The notes under the pieces are model-generated. The model was given only the letters and a program-made list of their open reading frames with translations, had not been told where the DNA came from and made no database searches. The position numbers and the translations under genes are program-made. This document shows, piece after piece, positions 8,381 through 16,944 of a stretch of DNA of 57,109 nucleotides (positions within the stretch are counted from its first letter, which is position 1; every line of letters starts with the position of its first letter). The stretch is from JBEBXQ01 sp040391535. GTDB taxonomy: Bacteria > Bacteroidota > Bacteroidia > Cytophagales > Spirosomataceae. The DNA lies in contig JBEBXQ010000008.1 in the NCBI GenBank assembly GCA_040391535.1, forward strand, positions 1 through 57,109, given 5' to 3'.

Positions 8381-9874
8381 ATGAAAAATAAAAGCTTTAT
8401 CATATATATGGTGGCCGGAATGGTTGCCATGAGCGGATGCTCCGACTTTCTCAACGAATCGGACCCCAGTAACTTTACAGTCGAAAATTATTTTACCAAA
8501 CCTGAACATGCGACCAGCTCCGTAAATGCGATTTATGCCAGCATGCGTGATCCGATGGGCAGTGGATTTGGTGGTGGCACGTGGATGATGACAGAATTTG
8601 CCACAGGTCTGGCAGCCACAGATCTGGGTCAGGCTGTCAACAGTTACTTTGTGAAGGACCTGAAAAATACTTCCGATAACGGTTACGGGCAAGCCTACTG
8701 GACGGCATATTACAAGGGTATCGGAAACGCTAACCTTTCCATAGCGAAGATCCCGGAAATCAATATGGACGCGACCCAGGCACAGAAATTACTGGCGGAA
8801 GCCCATTTTCTGAGAGCATGGTATTATTTTCAGCTGGTTCAGATGTTTGGCAATATCCCCCTGATCACTGAACCTGTAAATTTACAATCAGAGCAGCTGT
8901 ATCCTGATCCTGCTACTCCGGAAGAGGTTTACAACCTGATCGTGGCTGATCTGAAAACGGCAGAAGCTGCAGGTCTGAAATGGGTAGAAAGCAGCGGCAG
9001 AGTAAGCCAGGGAGCTATCAAATCACTAATGGCCAAGGTATACCTGACCATGGCCGGTTATCCGCTTCAGAAAGGTGCGGAATATTACCGCTTAGCTTCT
9101 CAGAAAGCTGAGGAGGTGATTGCCTCCAATCAGTTCAGACTGTTTGATACGTATAATGATTTGCATAATCCTGCAAAGAAGAATATCGAAGAGAATATCT
9201 TCATGATACAGTATAAAACGCAGATCATCCCGTCAGGATGGCAGGTTTCCATTATTCCCTATAACAAGAATATTTCGCAGTATTCGGATGAAACAGGTGG
9301 AATTTATGCGACTGCTGATTTTGCACGTTCCTTTGATCCGGCTGATTTGAGAGGAAAAGAAAAGCAGTTTTTCTATACCAGGTTTACACTTGAAGCCGAC
9401 CGGACCAGGGAGATTGACCTGGGGGGGTATTTTATTTATAAGCATTTCGATAATACTGCACATACCAGTACTGCTAACAGCGACCTGAACTGGCCTGTGC
9501 TGAGATATGCTGATGTGTTGCTGATGTATGCCGAGGCTGAAAATGAAGCAAACGGCCCTTCGGCAAAAGTGTATGATGCTGTCAATGCTACCAGGAAAAG
9601 AGCTGAGCTGCCGGATCTTTCGGGCCTCTCAAAAGAACAGTTGCGGGAGGAAATCTGGAAAGAGCGCTGGTATGAACTATGTTTTGAAAATATTACCTGG
9701 TTTGATATGGTCAGACTTCGCAAGGCGTTTAATGTGTCTACCAAAAAGTTTGATGACTATGTCGGCCACCAATTTTCTTATGGTCCTGTAGTGAGTGAAA
9801 AGGAGCTCTTATTTCCTATTCCCACACTGGAACTGAAAAATAATACGAAGCTGAACCAGAACGAAGGATATTGA
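8381..9874 (+). CDS. RagB/SusD-family outer-membrane lipoprotein
   Basis: About 497 residues from the ATG at 8381. A GTG at 8354 and an ATG at 8372 are also in frame, but 8381 gives the best lipoprotein signal, MKNKSFIIY through AMSGC, with the lipidated cysteine close to residue 20. The rest shows the SusD pattern: an N-terminal helical TPR-like region (AEAHFLRAWYYFQLVQMFG) and a C-terminal RagB/SusD domain (RYADVLLMYAEAENEA, KERWYELCFE). It forms the lid of the SusC transporter and binds the ligand at the cell surface. It starts 30 bases after susC, so the two are co-transcribed. Confidence 0.95.
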   Translation: MKNKSFIIYMVAGMVAMSGCSDFLNESDPSNFTVENYFTKPEHATSSVNAIYASMRDPMGSGFGGGTWMMTEFATGLAATDLGQAVNSYFVKDLKNTSDNGYGQAYWTAYYKGIGNANLSIAKIPEINMDATQAQKLLAEAHFLRAWYYFQLVQMFGNIPLITEPVNLQSEQLYPDPATPEEVYNLIVADLKTAEAAGLKWVESSGRVSQGAIKSLMAKVYLTMAGYPLQKGAEYYRLASQKAEEVIASNQFRLFDTYNDLHNPAKKNIEENIFMIQYKTQIIPSGWQVSIIPYNKNISQYSDETGGIYATADFARSFDPADLRGKEKQFFYTRFTLEADRTREIDLGGYFIYKHFDNTAHTSTANSDLNWPVLRYADVLLMYAEAENEANGPSAKVYDAVNATRKRAELPDLSGLSKEQLREEIWKERWYELCFENITWFDMVRLRKAFNVSTKKFDDYVGHQFSYGPVVSEKELLFPIPTLELKNNTKLNQNEGY

Positions 9875-9951
9875 TGAATGGGCTGAGGTAATGCGTCAGT
9901 TTCAGAAAGATGTAAAATTATTTGATCCCCGGTTATTGATTCCAGCAGATG

Positions 9952-9984
9952 AACCGCCTGTCTATGATAGCAGGCGGTTTTATA
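9952..9984 (+). terminator. Rho-independent terminator after susD
   Basis: AACCGCCTG pairs with CAGGCGGTT around an 11-base loop, followed by a short T-rich tail (TTTTATAGG). It closes the fecR-susC-susD unit 77 bases after the susD stop. Confidence 0.8.
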
Positions 9985-10161
9985 GGTTAACCGGTGATTT
10001 GACTTTTTGTAATATACCATGAATTCCGTAAAATGGAGGATTTGTTTCTTCACAGAAAACCTAGTATTAAGCTGGTAGCAGTCTCCTTAATTAAAGAAAA
10101 TATGATAAATTGACAATATAAAAGTTTAAGTCCCTAACTATAATCTTATCGTTTGCTTTAT

Positions 10162-11019
10162 ATGAATAAAATTGGATTTAATGCCCTGGTTTGGTCTGCC
10201 GGAATGTCCGGGCAGATGTTTCCCATTATTGACAGATTAAAAGAAACCGGATACGACGGAGTTGAATTTTTTGTAGGTGATCCTGATGTGGCTGCCTATA
10301 AAAAAGTAGGGGATTATGCAAAAAATGTCGGTTTGGAAACCACCGCTGTCTTTGTAATGGGGAAAGATGCCAATCCGATTGACCCGTCTGCCGCTGTTCG
10401 TGCCAAAGGGCTGGATCAGATCAAATGGAATCTTGACCGGGTACATGATCTGGGGGCAAGTGTGGTATGTGGCCCTATACACTCGGCCCACACTGTTTTT
10501 GCTAATCATCCCGCTCAGGATGAGGAATATAAATGGAGTGCGGAAGTGCTGCATGCAGCTGGTGAATATGCCTCACAGGCAGGGATTACCCTGGCTTTGG
10601 AAGCACTGAACCGCTTTGAATGTTATCTGGCCAATACGATGGAACAACTGGTACGGCTGATCAAAGAAACGGATCATCCTAATGTGAGAGCCATGTTTGA
10701 CACGCACCATGCCAATATTGAAGAGAAAAAGCTGGGAACTGCCATTCATACCATTGCACCTTATCTTGAACACGTGCATATCAGTGAAAACGACAGAGGT
10801 ACACCCGGCGACGGCCATGTTCCGTTTGATGATGCTTTCGCAGCCCTGGCAGCTATTAACTACAAAGGCTGGCTTACTATTGAGGCATTTTCAAGAAATG
10901 ATCCTGATTTTGCCAATGCAATCGGCGTATGGCGGGAATATTCCCTGCCCTGGGATATTGCTGAGAAGGGGTATCGTTTTATTAAAGACAATTGTGTAAA
11001 ACACGGATTGCATTCGTAG
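10162..11019 (+). CDS. Sugar isomerase/epimerase, D-tagatose 3-epimerase-like TIM barrel
   Basis: A 285-residue TIM-barrel protein (AP_endonuc_2 family). The ATG at 10162 is preferred over an in-frame TTG 9 bases upstream. Motifs resemble D-tagatose/D-psicose 3-epimerases: a metal-binding Glu in LALEALNRFE, Asp in MFDTHHANIEE, His in HVHISENDRGTPG and Glu in LTIEAF. Those enzymes interconvert ketohexoses at C3 with a Mn2+-type ion. Hydroxypyruvate isomerase-like activity is the main alternative. It stands alone between two terminators, next to the rhamnose genes; L-rhamnulose is a ketose, so a link is possible but not shown. Confidence 0.75.
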   Translation: MNKIGFNALVWSAGMSGQMFPIIDRLKETGYDGVEFFVGDPDVAAYKKVGDYAKNVGLETTAVFVMGKDANPIDPSAAVRAKGLDQIKWNLDRVHDLGASVVCGPIHSAHTVFANHPAQDEEYKWSAEVLHAAGEYASQAGITLALEALNRFECYLANTMEQLVRLIKETDHPNVRAMFDTHHANIEEKKLGTAIHTIAPYLEHVHISENDRGTPGDGHVPFDDAFAALAAINYKGWLTIEAFSRNDPDFANAIGVWREYSLPWDIAEKGYRFIKDNCVKHGLHS

Positions 11020-11038
11020 TCCCGCTATGCATTTCTGT

Positions 11039-11077
11039 ACAATAAGAAGACCACCGGCCGGCGGTCTTCTTATTGTT
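11039..11077. terminator. Convergent-gene terminator (38-nt near-perfect hairpin)
   Basis: ACAATAAGAAGACC pairs perfectly with GGTCTTCTTATTGT (11039-11052 with 11063-11076), and T residues follow on the plus strand. It lies between the epimerase-like gene and the oppositely oriented regulator, whose stop codon begins right after it. It probably terminates the plus-strand gene and may also act for the minus strand. Confidence 0.85.
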
Positions 11078-12088
11078 TTACAGCGAATTTCTCCTTATTA
11101 CTGTAAACGGATTTTTTACTTTTATCTTCTTGCCGTCCAGTAACAATGCTGCCGCAGTCCGTCCCATGGTTTCAAAATCGGTAGTCATTACGGTAATGCC
11201 ATCGGCGAGGACTTCTTTCAGGGTGGTATCATTAAAAGACAGAATACCGATATCCTGCCCCAGCTTCATAGGGGTTTGTCTGACTTTCTTAATAAGTTCC
11301 GTTAAAACGGTTTCCTGAATAACTACATAGGCGGTTCCGGTATGGATGACTTCATCCCAGGCATGTTCGATAATCCGGAAATCTTTACCGTATGAAACGC
11401 AGTAAGACCTGAATCCCCGGATAATTTCAGAAGGATAATTGCCATCGCTGGGGAATATGAGTACGAGCTCTGAATATTTATGCAGCAAATCATCCAGGTT
11501 TTCCAATGCCCTGAAAATATCTTTCTCGAAATCCTGAAAAATGGCCAGATATTCTCCCGCCAGCTCCGGAATATCACGGTCAAGCAGTACCAGTTCATTC
11601 TTAGGGATTTCTTCCAGAAGTGCATGAATATCAATTTTTTCAAGTCCTTCAAAAAAATGCGGCATAATGACATAGTAATTGTACTTGCCTTTGTTTTCTT
11701 CCCATAATTCTTTGAACAAAACAGCATTGTAATGATGAATGTACAAATCGACCGTGGCGTTATCGCCTAAAGTTTCCAGAAATGAATAATAGATTAGTTT
11801 TTTGTAGGCACTCATCTTATTCAGCACCAGCAGCACTCTTATCTTTTTGTTGTCAGGTGCCTGAATGAAATAGCCTTTCCCCCTTACCGACTTGATAATC
11901 CCCTTTTCTTTTAGTTCATTGTAGGCTTTTTCGACCGTATCGCGTGCAAGATAATGCTCTTCGGCCATTTCGTTAATGGACGGGAGCTGTTCGTTTCGCT
12001 TTAAGATTCCCTTTTCAACCGCTCTTGTGACTGACGCGATAATCTGTTTATACTTTGGAACCGGTGAATCAGGATCAATTGTAATCAT
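11078..12088 (-). CDS. GntR-family regulator with LacI-type sugar-binding domain (probable rhamnose regulator)
   Basis: A 336-residue protein. Residues about 1-76 are a GntR winged helix (PVPKYKQII, LPSINEMAEE, ARDTVEKAYNELKEKGII, GKGYF). Residues about 83-336 resemble a periplasmic-binding/LacI effector domain, with a late segment DIGILSFNDTTLKEV like the D-I-x-V-x-G-F-D-D region of LacI proteins. It is divergent from rhaEW across a 154-base spacer, the usual arrangement for a local regulator, so it probably senses L-rhamnose or a pathway intermediate and controls the rha genes. The GntR-LacI type is a normal alternative to AraC-type RhaR in Bacteroidota. The ligand is inferred from context only. 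Confidence 0.85.
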   Translation of the reverse strand: MITIDPDSPVPKYKQIIASVTRAVEKGILKRNEQLPSINEMAEEHYLARDTVEKAYNELKEKGIIKSVRGKGYFIQAPDNKKIRVLLVLNKMSAYKKLIYYSFLETLGDNATVDLYIHHYNAVLFKELWEENKGKYNYYVIMPHFFEGLEKIDIHALLEEIPKNELVLLDRDIPELAGEYLAIFQDFEKDIFRALENLDDLLHKYSELVLIFPSDGNYPSEIIRGFRSYCVSYGKDFRIIEHAWDEVIHTGTAYVVIQETVLTELIKKVRQTPMKLGQDIGILSFNDTTLKEVLADGITVMTTDFETMGRTAAALLLDGKKIKVKNPFTVIRRNSL

Positions 12089-12145
12089 GGTATTGCAATG
12101 AGTATATTAAAAAAAAATCTGCTTAATGGAATATTATCCGAATTT

Positions 12146-12164
12146 TTCCTGCCGATAACAGGAA
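12146..12164. promoter_or_regulatory. Candidate operator between regulator and rhaEW
   Basis: A perfect inverted repeat TTCCTG-7 nt-CAGGAA sits in the middle of the 154-base divergent spacer (12089-12242). Position and symmetry suit a dimeric GntR-type regulator. No second copy was found elsewhere in the rha genes, so this is a candidate only. A short palindrome, TACGTA (12232-12237), lies next to the rhaEW start. Confidence 0.35.
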
Positions 12165-12242
12165 AGCACAGGACACGAAAGTAGAGAAAGCAATAGAATT
12201 TTGGAATAGGAAAATTATAAAAAATAAATAATACGTAACATT

Positions 12243-14360
12243 ATGAGTTCAGCAGGACAGTCAGATACTTATCTATACGTCAATAATTACTGGGATGACG
12301 CGCATGCTGATACCCTGGCCAACGACGAAGTAGGCTTATTTTTATACCGCTCCAACCAGCTAGGCCGTGATCTGCGCATTACCAACTATGGTGGTGGTAA
12401 TACCAGCGTTAAAACTACTGAAAAAGATCCTATTACTGGTGAAGATGTGCCGGTAATGTGGATTAAAGGTTCGGGTGGTGATATTGGCACTTTGACGCGT
12501 AAAGGTCTTGCGGGATTGTATCATGACCGACTTCTGGCACTGAAAGACCGTTACCGTGGTCTGGAATTTGAAGATGAAATGGTAGGTCTGTTTGGTTATT
12601 GTATGTTTGATCTTGAATCAGCGGCTCCTTCTATAGATACTCCTTTACATGCGTTTGTGCCCTACAAGCACGTGGATCACCTCCACCCTGACGCTCTGAT
12701 TGCCATTGCTGCCTCTAAAGACGGAGAAACGATTGCTAAAGAAATCTGGGGTGATAAAGTTTCATGGGTTCCCTGGCAGCGTCCGGGTTTTGATCTGGGG
12801 TTACAGATTGCTCAGTGCTTTGTGGATAACCCTGGTGTGGAAGTGATTATTCTGGGTGGACATGGCTTGTTTACGTGGGGTAATACCGCCAAAGAAAGTT
12901 ATTTCAACAGTCTGAATGCTATTGAAAAAGCATCGGCTTATCTGAATGCAAATTATGGCAAAAAACGCCCGGTATTTGGCGGAGCGAAGATAGAAAGTTT
13001 TGAGGAGGGTGTCCGTAAGGAAAAAGCAGCTTTACTTGCTCCATACCTTCGCGGATATTGCTCTCAGTTCCGCCCGATGATCGGTCATTTTACGGACGAT
13101 GCACGTGTGCTGGAATTTATCAATTCAAATGACCTGGATCGTCTTGCCCCTTTGGGAACCAGCTGTCCTGATCACTTCCTTCGTACTAAAATCCGTCCTA
13201 TGGTACTCAACGGTATTGACGAAGTGATTGATGATAAGGAAAAACTGAAAGAATACCTGGCTGCACGCTACGAAGCTTACCGTGCTGATTATGCCGGATA
13301 TTATGAGCGTTGTAAAAGAGATAACAGTCCTGCCATGCGCGACCCTAATCCGGTCGTGATACTGTGGCCGGGTGTGGGGATGTTTACTTTTGCGAAGGAT
13401 AAGCAAACGGCCCGTGTTGCCTCTGAGTTTTATATTAATGCCATCAATGTGATGAAAGGCGCCGAGGCGGTGAGCGAATATGTCGCATTACCTGAGCAGG
13501 AAGCCTTTGATATTGAATACTGGTTGCTGGAAGAAGCAAAGCTCCAGCGTATGCCTAAACCTAAAGCACTTTCCGGAAAAATTGCTTATGTAACCGGTGG
13601 TACCGGAGGTATTGGACGGGCTATTGCAGAAGAGCTGATGAAAAGCGGTGCTGTAGCCGTTCTGGCTGACCGCGACCTGCTGGCTGCTTCTGAAGAGGAG
13701 GTCGGCAAAATATATGGTAAGGATAACGTACGGGCTACTGCAATTGACGTGACCAATGCCGCAGCTATTGCAGAATCGTTGAAGCAGACTGTCCTGGCTT
13801 ATGGTGGTGTGGATATCATTGTAAACTGTGCAGGTATTTCTATTTCCAAATCTATTGAAGATACTACAGAAACAGACTGGGATCGTCTGCAGGATATTCT
13901 TGTAAAAGGACAGTTCCTGGTTTCACAGCAGGTGACTGAGATTCTGAGAAAGCAGAATACCGGCGGGGATATTGTCAATATCGCCAGCAAAAACGCTCTT
14001 TTTGCCGGACCTAATAATGTCGGATACGGAACCGCTAAAGCTGCTCAGTTACATATGAGCCGTTTGCTGGCTGCCGAATTGGGTAAAGACAAGGTAAGAG
14101 TCAATACAGTAAACCCTGATGCCGTTTTACGTAACAGTAAAATATGGGCAGGAGACTGGGCTGAAGGCCGTGCAAAAGCCTATGGTGTTGCGGTAGATGA
14201 TTTACCTGCACTTTATGCAAAGCGTACTATCCTGAATGAAGAAATTCTTCCGGAAGACATTGCTACAGCGGTAAGAGTGTTTGTAGACGGAAGCCTGCCG
14301 AAATCTACCGGAAATGTGCTGAACGTAGACGGAGGTTTTGCAGCTAGTTTTGTAAGATAA
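12243..14360 (+). CDS. rhaEW: Bifunctional L-rhamnulose-1-phosphate aldolase / L-lactaldehyde dehydrogenase
   Basis: A 705-residue fusion. The N-terminal half (about 1-430) is a class II aldolase/adducin domain with metal-binding histidines in PLHAFVPYKHVDH (His136 onward) and GGHG (His207); it would split L-rhamnulose-1-phosphate into dihydroxyacetone phosphate and L-lactaldehyde. The C-terminal half (about 444-705) is a short-chain dehydrogenase with TGGTGGIG (about 451-458) and the YxxxK pair Y595/K599; it would oxidise L-lactaldehyde to L-lactate with NAD. The fused form RhaEW is known from Bacillus and Chloroflexus and replaces separate RhaD and AldA. First gene of the rhamnose run, divergent from the regulator. 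Confidence 0.93.
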   Translation: MSSAGQSDTYLYVNNYWDDAHADTLANDEVGLFLYRSNQLGRDLRITNYGGGNTSVKTTEKDPITGEDVPVMWIKGSGGDIGTLTRKGLAGLYHDRLLALKDRYRGLEFEDEMVGLFGYCMFDLESAAPSIDTPLHAFVPYKHVDHLHPDALIAIAASKDGETIAKEIWGDKVSWVPWQRPGFDLGLQIAQCFVDNPGVEVIILGGHGLFTWGNTAKESYFNSLNAIEKASAYLNANYGKKRPVFGGAKIESFEEGVRKEKAALLAPYLRGYCSQFRPMIGHFTDDARVLEFINSNDLDRLAPLGTSCPDHFLRTKIRPMVLNGIDEVIDDKEKLKEYLAARYEAYRADYAGYYERCKRDNSPAMRDPNPVVILWPGVGMFTFAKDKQTARVASEFYINAINVMKGAEAVSEYVALPEQEAFDIEYWLLEEAKLQRMPKPKALSGKIAYVTGGTGGIGRAIAEELMKSGAVAVLADRDLLAASEEEVGKIYGKDNVRATAIDVTNAAAIAESLKQTVLAYGGVDIIVNCAGISISKSIEDTTETDWDRLQDILVKGQFLVSQQVTEILRKQNTGGDIVNIASKNALFAGPNNVGYGTAKAAQLHMSRLLAAELGKDKVRVNTVNPDAVLRNSKIWAGDWAEGRAKAYGVAVDDLPALYAKRTILNEEILPEDIATAVRVFVDGSLPKSTGNVLNVDGGFAASFVR

Positions 14361-14376
14361 GCAGAGCGGTATATAA

Positions 14377-14422
14377 AGGCGGTCCCGGCAATGATTTTAT
14401 TAAAATCGGATCGGGACCGCCT
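14377..14422 (+). promoter_or_regulatory. Strong hairpin between rhaEW and rhaM
   Basis: AGGCGGTCCCG (14377-14387) and CGGGACCGCCT (14412-14422) are perfect 11-base arms. Inside them GATTTTA and TAAAATC form a second stem. No T-run follows, so it looks less like a terminator than like a processing or 3'-end stabilising structure that could set the ratio of rhaEW to downstream transcripts. Confidence 0.65.
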
Positions 14423-14448
14423 CTTATGCTGAATAACCTGAAAGCAAA

Positions 14449-14763
14449 ATGGCACGACAGGCGTTTAAAATGAAGCTGTTCGAAGGACAGATAGAAGAAT
14501 ATCAGAGAAGGCATACAGAAATATGGCCGGAACTGCAGCAGTTGCTGAAGGAAACCGGAATTCACAATTATTCGATCTTTCTGGACGAAGAAACTCTGGA
14601 TCTTTTTGGGGTAATGGAGGTGGATAATGACGTTGCGCAACTCGCCTTGCCGGAGCATCCGGTGATGCAGAAATGGTGGCAATACATGAAAGACATTATG
14701 GAAACCAATCCCGACGCCTCTCCGGTAAGCATACCTCTTCGTGAAGTTTTCTTCCTTAAATGA
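14449..14763 (+). CDS. rhaM: L-rhamnose mutarotase
   Basis: A 104-residue protein of the RhaM family (ferredoxin-like fold, dimeric). It interconverts alpha- and beta-L-rhamnose to supply the anomer used by the isomerase. Family features seen: an N-terminal RQAFKMKLFEGQIEEYQRRH segment in two short blocks, with the catalytic His in RRHTEIWPEL, the NYSIFLD strand, and MQKWWQYMKDIM near the C-terminus. Length equals the usual 104 residues. It follows rhaEW by 88 bases, separated by the hairpin at 14377-14422. Confidence 0.95.
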   Translation: MARQAFKMKLFEGQIEEYQRRHTEIWPELQQLLKETGIHNYSIFLDEETLDLFGVMEVDNDVAQLALPEHPVMQKWWQYMKDIMETNPDASPVSIPLREVFFLK

Positions 14764-14838
14764 ACCGTTTTGGTTGTAATTAACAGGGAATTGTTTATAA
14801 TTTGAGCTGATTTAAACGATCCCTTTTTCAGATACATT

Positions 14839-15537
14839 ATGTTACATTCCAGAATTTTAGGATTTTTATTGTTTATTCTGCTCCTGAGCAGCTGTCAGAA
14901 AGCCAGTTATACTTCGATAGCTCCGCCATGGGAACCTGATTTTGATTTAACCCGGCATGAAAAGACTATTCTGGAGTATGAAGAAGCAGATAAGAAAAAT
15001 TTCCCGCCCAAAGGGGGTATGGTAATGCTGGGTAGTTCGAGTTTCAGGATGTGGCGTACTTCTTATGAAGATCTGGCTCCGCTACCGACTATCAACAGGA
15101 GCTTCGGCGGTAATACCCTTCCCGAAGTTATTCATTACCTTGACAGGACCGTTTTTCCTTATGAGCCGGCTTCGGTGGTCGTTTATTGCGAAAATGACAT
15201 GTTTGGAAAAAAAACCAAGACGCCTGAGCAAACCCGGGATGCTTATGTTGAACTGACCCGACTGATCAGAGAAAAACTGCCCAATGTCAAAATGTATTAC
15301 GTTTCCATGAAACCATCCCCTTCCCGTGTAAATAAACAACCCGATGTCATTAAAGTGAATAAGCTCATTGGTGACTTTGTGAAAAAGGATAAAAATCATG
15401 AGTATATCGATATCTGGCCTGTGATGATGAAGGATGGGAAGCCTGATGGCAGCATCTTTCTGAAAGATAGTCTGCACATGAACCGGGAAGGTTATGAAAG
15501 ATGGATTAAGGTTCTGAAACCCGCATTATCTGAATAA
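14839..15537 (+). CDS. SGNH/GDSL-type hydrolase lipoprotein
   Basis: A 232-residue predicted lipoprotein; the signal peptide ends LLLSSC with the lipidated cysteine near residue 19. The hydrolase part shows SGNH blocks: block I GSSSFRMW with the nucleophile Ser, block II with Gly in NRSFGGNT, block III CEND with Asn, and block V DSLHMNREGY with catalytic Asp and His. Likely an esterase acting in the periplasm or at the outer membrane, for example removing acetyl groups from a sugar; substrate not determinable. It lies between rhaM and rhaI, so it may deacetylate a rhamnose-containing glycan, but that is inference. Confidence 0.85.
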   Translation: MLHSRILGFLLFILLLSSCQKASYTSIAPPWEPDFDLTRHEKTILEYEEADKKNFPPKGGMVMLGSSSFRMWRTSYEDLAPLPTINRSFGGNTLPEVIHYLDRTVFPYEPASVVVYCENDMFGKKTKTPEQTRDAYVELTRLIREKLPNVKMYYVSMKPSPSRVNKQPDVIKVNKLIGDFVKKDKNHEYIDIWPVMMKDGKPDGSIFLKDSLHMNREGYERWIKVLKPALSE

Positions 15538-15581
15538 AAATTTGTTATTTGGCTATTCAACACTAAAACTTAACCTTTAAA

Positions 15582-16868
15582 ATGTCCTTGCAGGAATATA
15601 TCAGCGATCATAACCATAAACTGTCAGCTGAACTTGATTTTAAGTGGGGTTTTCTGGCTGAAACACTGGCCAGACAGGGGCGTAACCCTGAAGCGATGCT
15701 TAAAAGCCTGGCTGATTTTCAGGTAGCTGTTCCCAGCTGGGCACTTGGAACAGGCGGAACACGTTTCGGAAGATTCCCGATTGGTGGAGAACCCCGTAAT
15801 CTGGAAGAAAAAATTGAAGATGTAGGGTTGATTCATGCTTTGAACCGTTCTTCAAACAGTATTTCATTGCATATCCCCTGGGATATTCCTTCTGATGCAA
15901 AGGCTATTGCCGATTTACTGAAAGCCAATGACCTGGTCATTGACTCTGTCAATTCCAATACGTTTCAGGATCAGAAAGATCAGCAGCACTCCTATAAATT
16001 CGGATCACTCTGCCATACGGAGGAGGAAATAAGAAAGCAGGCGGTTGAACACAATATTGAAGTAGCAAAATATGGACAGGCGCTCGGAGATGAATGTAAA
16101 ACACTGACGATATGGCTGGCTGACGGCTCTGATTTTCCTGGTCAGCATCACTTCCGGAGGGCGTATCAGCGTACGCTTGATTCCATTTCGGAAATATATA
16201 ATGCATTGCCGTCAGACTGGACGCTGCTCCTGGAATATAAACCGTATGAGCCACATTTTTATTCCATGATTATTCCCGACTGGGGAACTTCCTACAGCCT
16301 TTGTCAGCGTGTAGGAGACCGTGCCCAGGTATTGGTTGATCTGGGACATCATTTGCCTAATACAAATATTGAACAGATTGTCGGCAGGCTGATGATGTTC
16401 GGGCGTTTGGGAGGTTTTCACTTCAACGGATCCATGTACGGTGACGATGATCTTACCACCGGCTCCATCAAGCCTTATCAGCTTTTTCTGATATTCTGTG
16501 AACTGGTTCAGGGAATGCAGGATAAATATGTGAGCAATCCTGATCTTGCCTGGATGATTGACGCAAGCCATAATATCAAAGATCCTGTTGAAGATCTGCT
16601 TCAGTCAGTACAGGCAATTAAAACCGCTTACGCCAAAGCATTGCTGGTGGATACCAATGCTTTATTTGAGGCGCAGGACAGTAATGATGTGGTGCGTGCT
16701 CAGGAAATTCTGGAGGCGGCATTTCAGACAGATGTACGGGCTTTGGTAGCAGCTTCACGTAATAAAGCAGGTGGTGCGATTGATCCGCTGAAATTTTACC
16801 GTGAACACCATCTGAGACAACAACGTATTGACGACCGGGGGAAATTTGCAGTTGCGACCGGTTTATAA
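15582..16868 (+). CDS. rhaI: L-rhamnose isomerase (Pseudomonas stutzeri type)
   Basis: A 428-residue TIM-barrel isomerase that converts L-rhamnose to L-rhamnulose. It matches the RhaI type (about 430 residues), not the E. coli RhaA type. Likely metal-site residues: E218 (LLEYKP), D253 (VDLGHH, with a following His), H280 (GGFHFN), D288/D290 (GDDDLTTGS) and D327 (IDASHN), in the same order as in the P. stutzeri enzyme, which uses Mn2+ and accepts several aldoses. Starts 44 bases after the SGNH gene and is followed 76 bases later by the kinase, so the genes probably share a transcript. Confidence 0.93.
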   Translation: MSLQEYISDHNHKLSAELDFKWGFLAETLARQGRNPEAMLKSLADFQVAVPSWALGTGGTRFGRFPIGGEPRNLEEKIEDVGLIHALNRSSNSISLHIPWDIPSDAKAIADLLKANDLVIDSVNSNTFQDQKDQQHSYKFGSLCHTEEEIRKQAVEHNIEVAKYGQALGDECKTLTIWLADGSDFPGQHHFRRAYQRTLDSISEIYNALPSDWTLLLEYKPYEPHFYSMIIPDWGTSYSLCQRVGDRAQVLVDLGHHLPNTNIEQIVGRLMMFGRLGGFHFNGSMYGDDDLTTGSIKPYQLFLIFCELVQGMQDKYVSNPDLAWMIDASHNIKDPVEDLLQSVQAIKTAYAKALLVDTNALFEAQDSNDVVRAQEILEAAFQTDVRALVAASRNKAGGAIDPLKFYREHHLRQQRIDDRGKFAVATGL

Positions 16869-16944
16869 GAAATCCCGGAAATAATGGATTTTGGTTTTCC
16901 TGAGATTAATATTAAAAGATAATCTGCCCTAAAAGTAAGATAAA

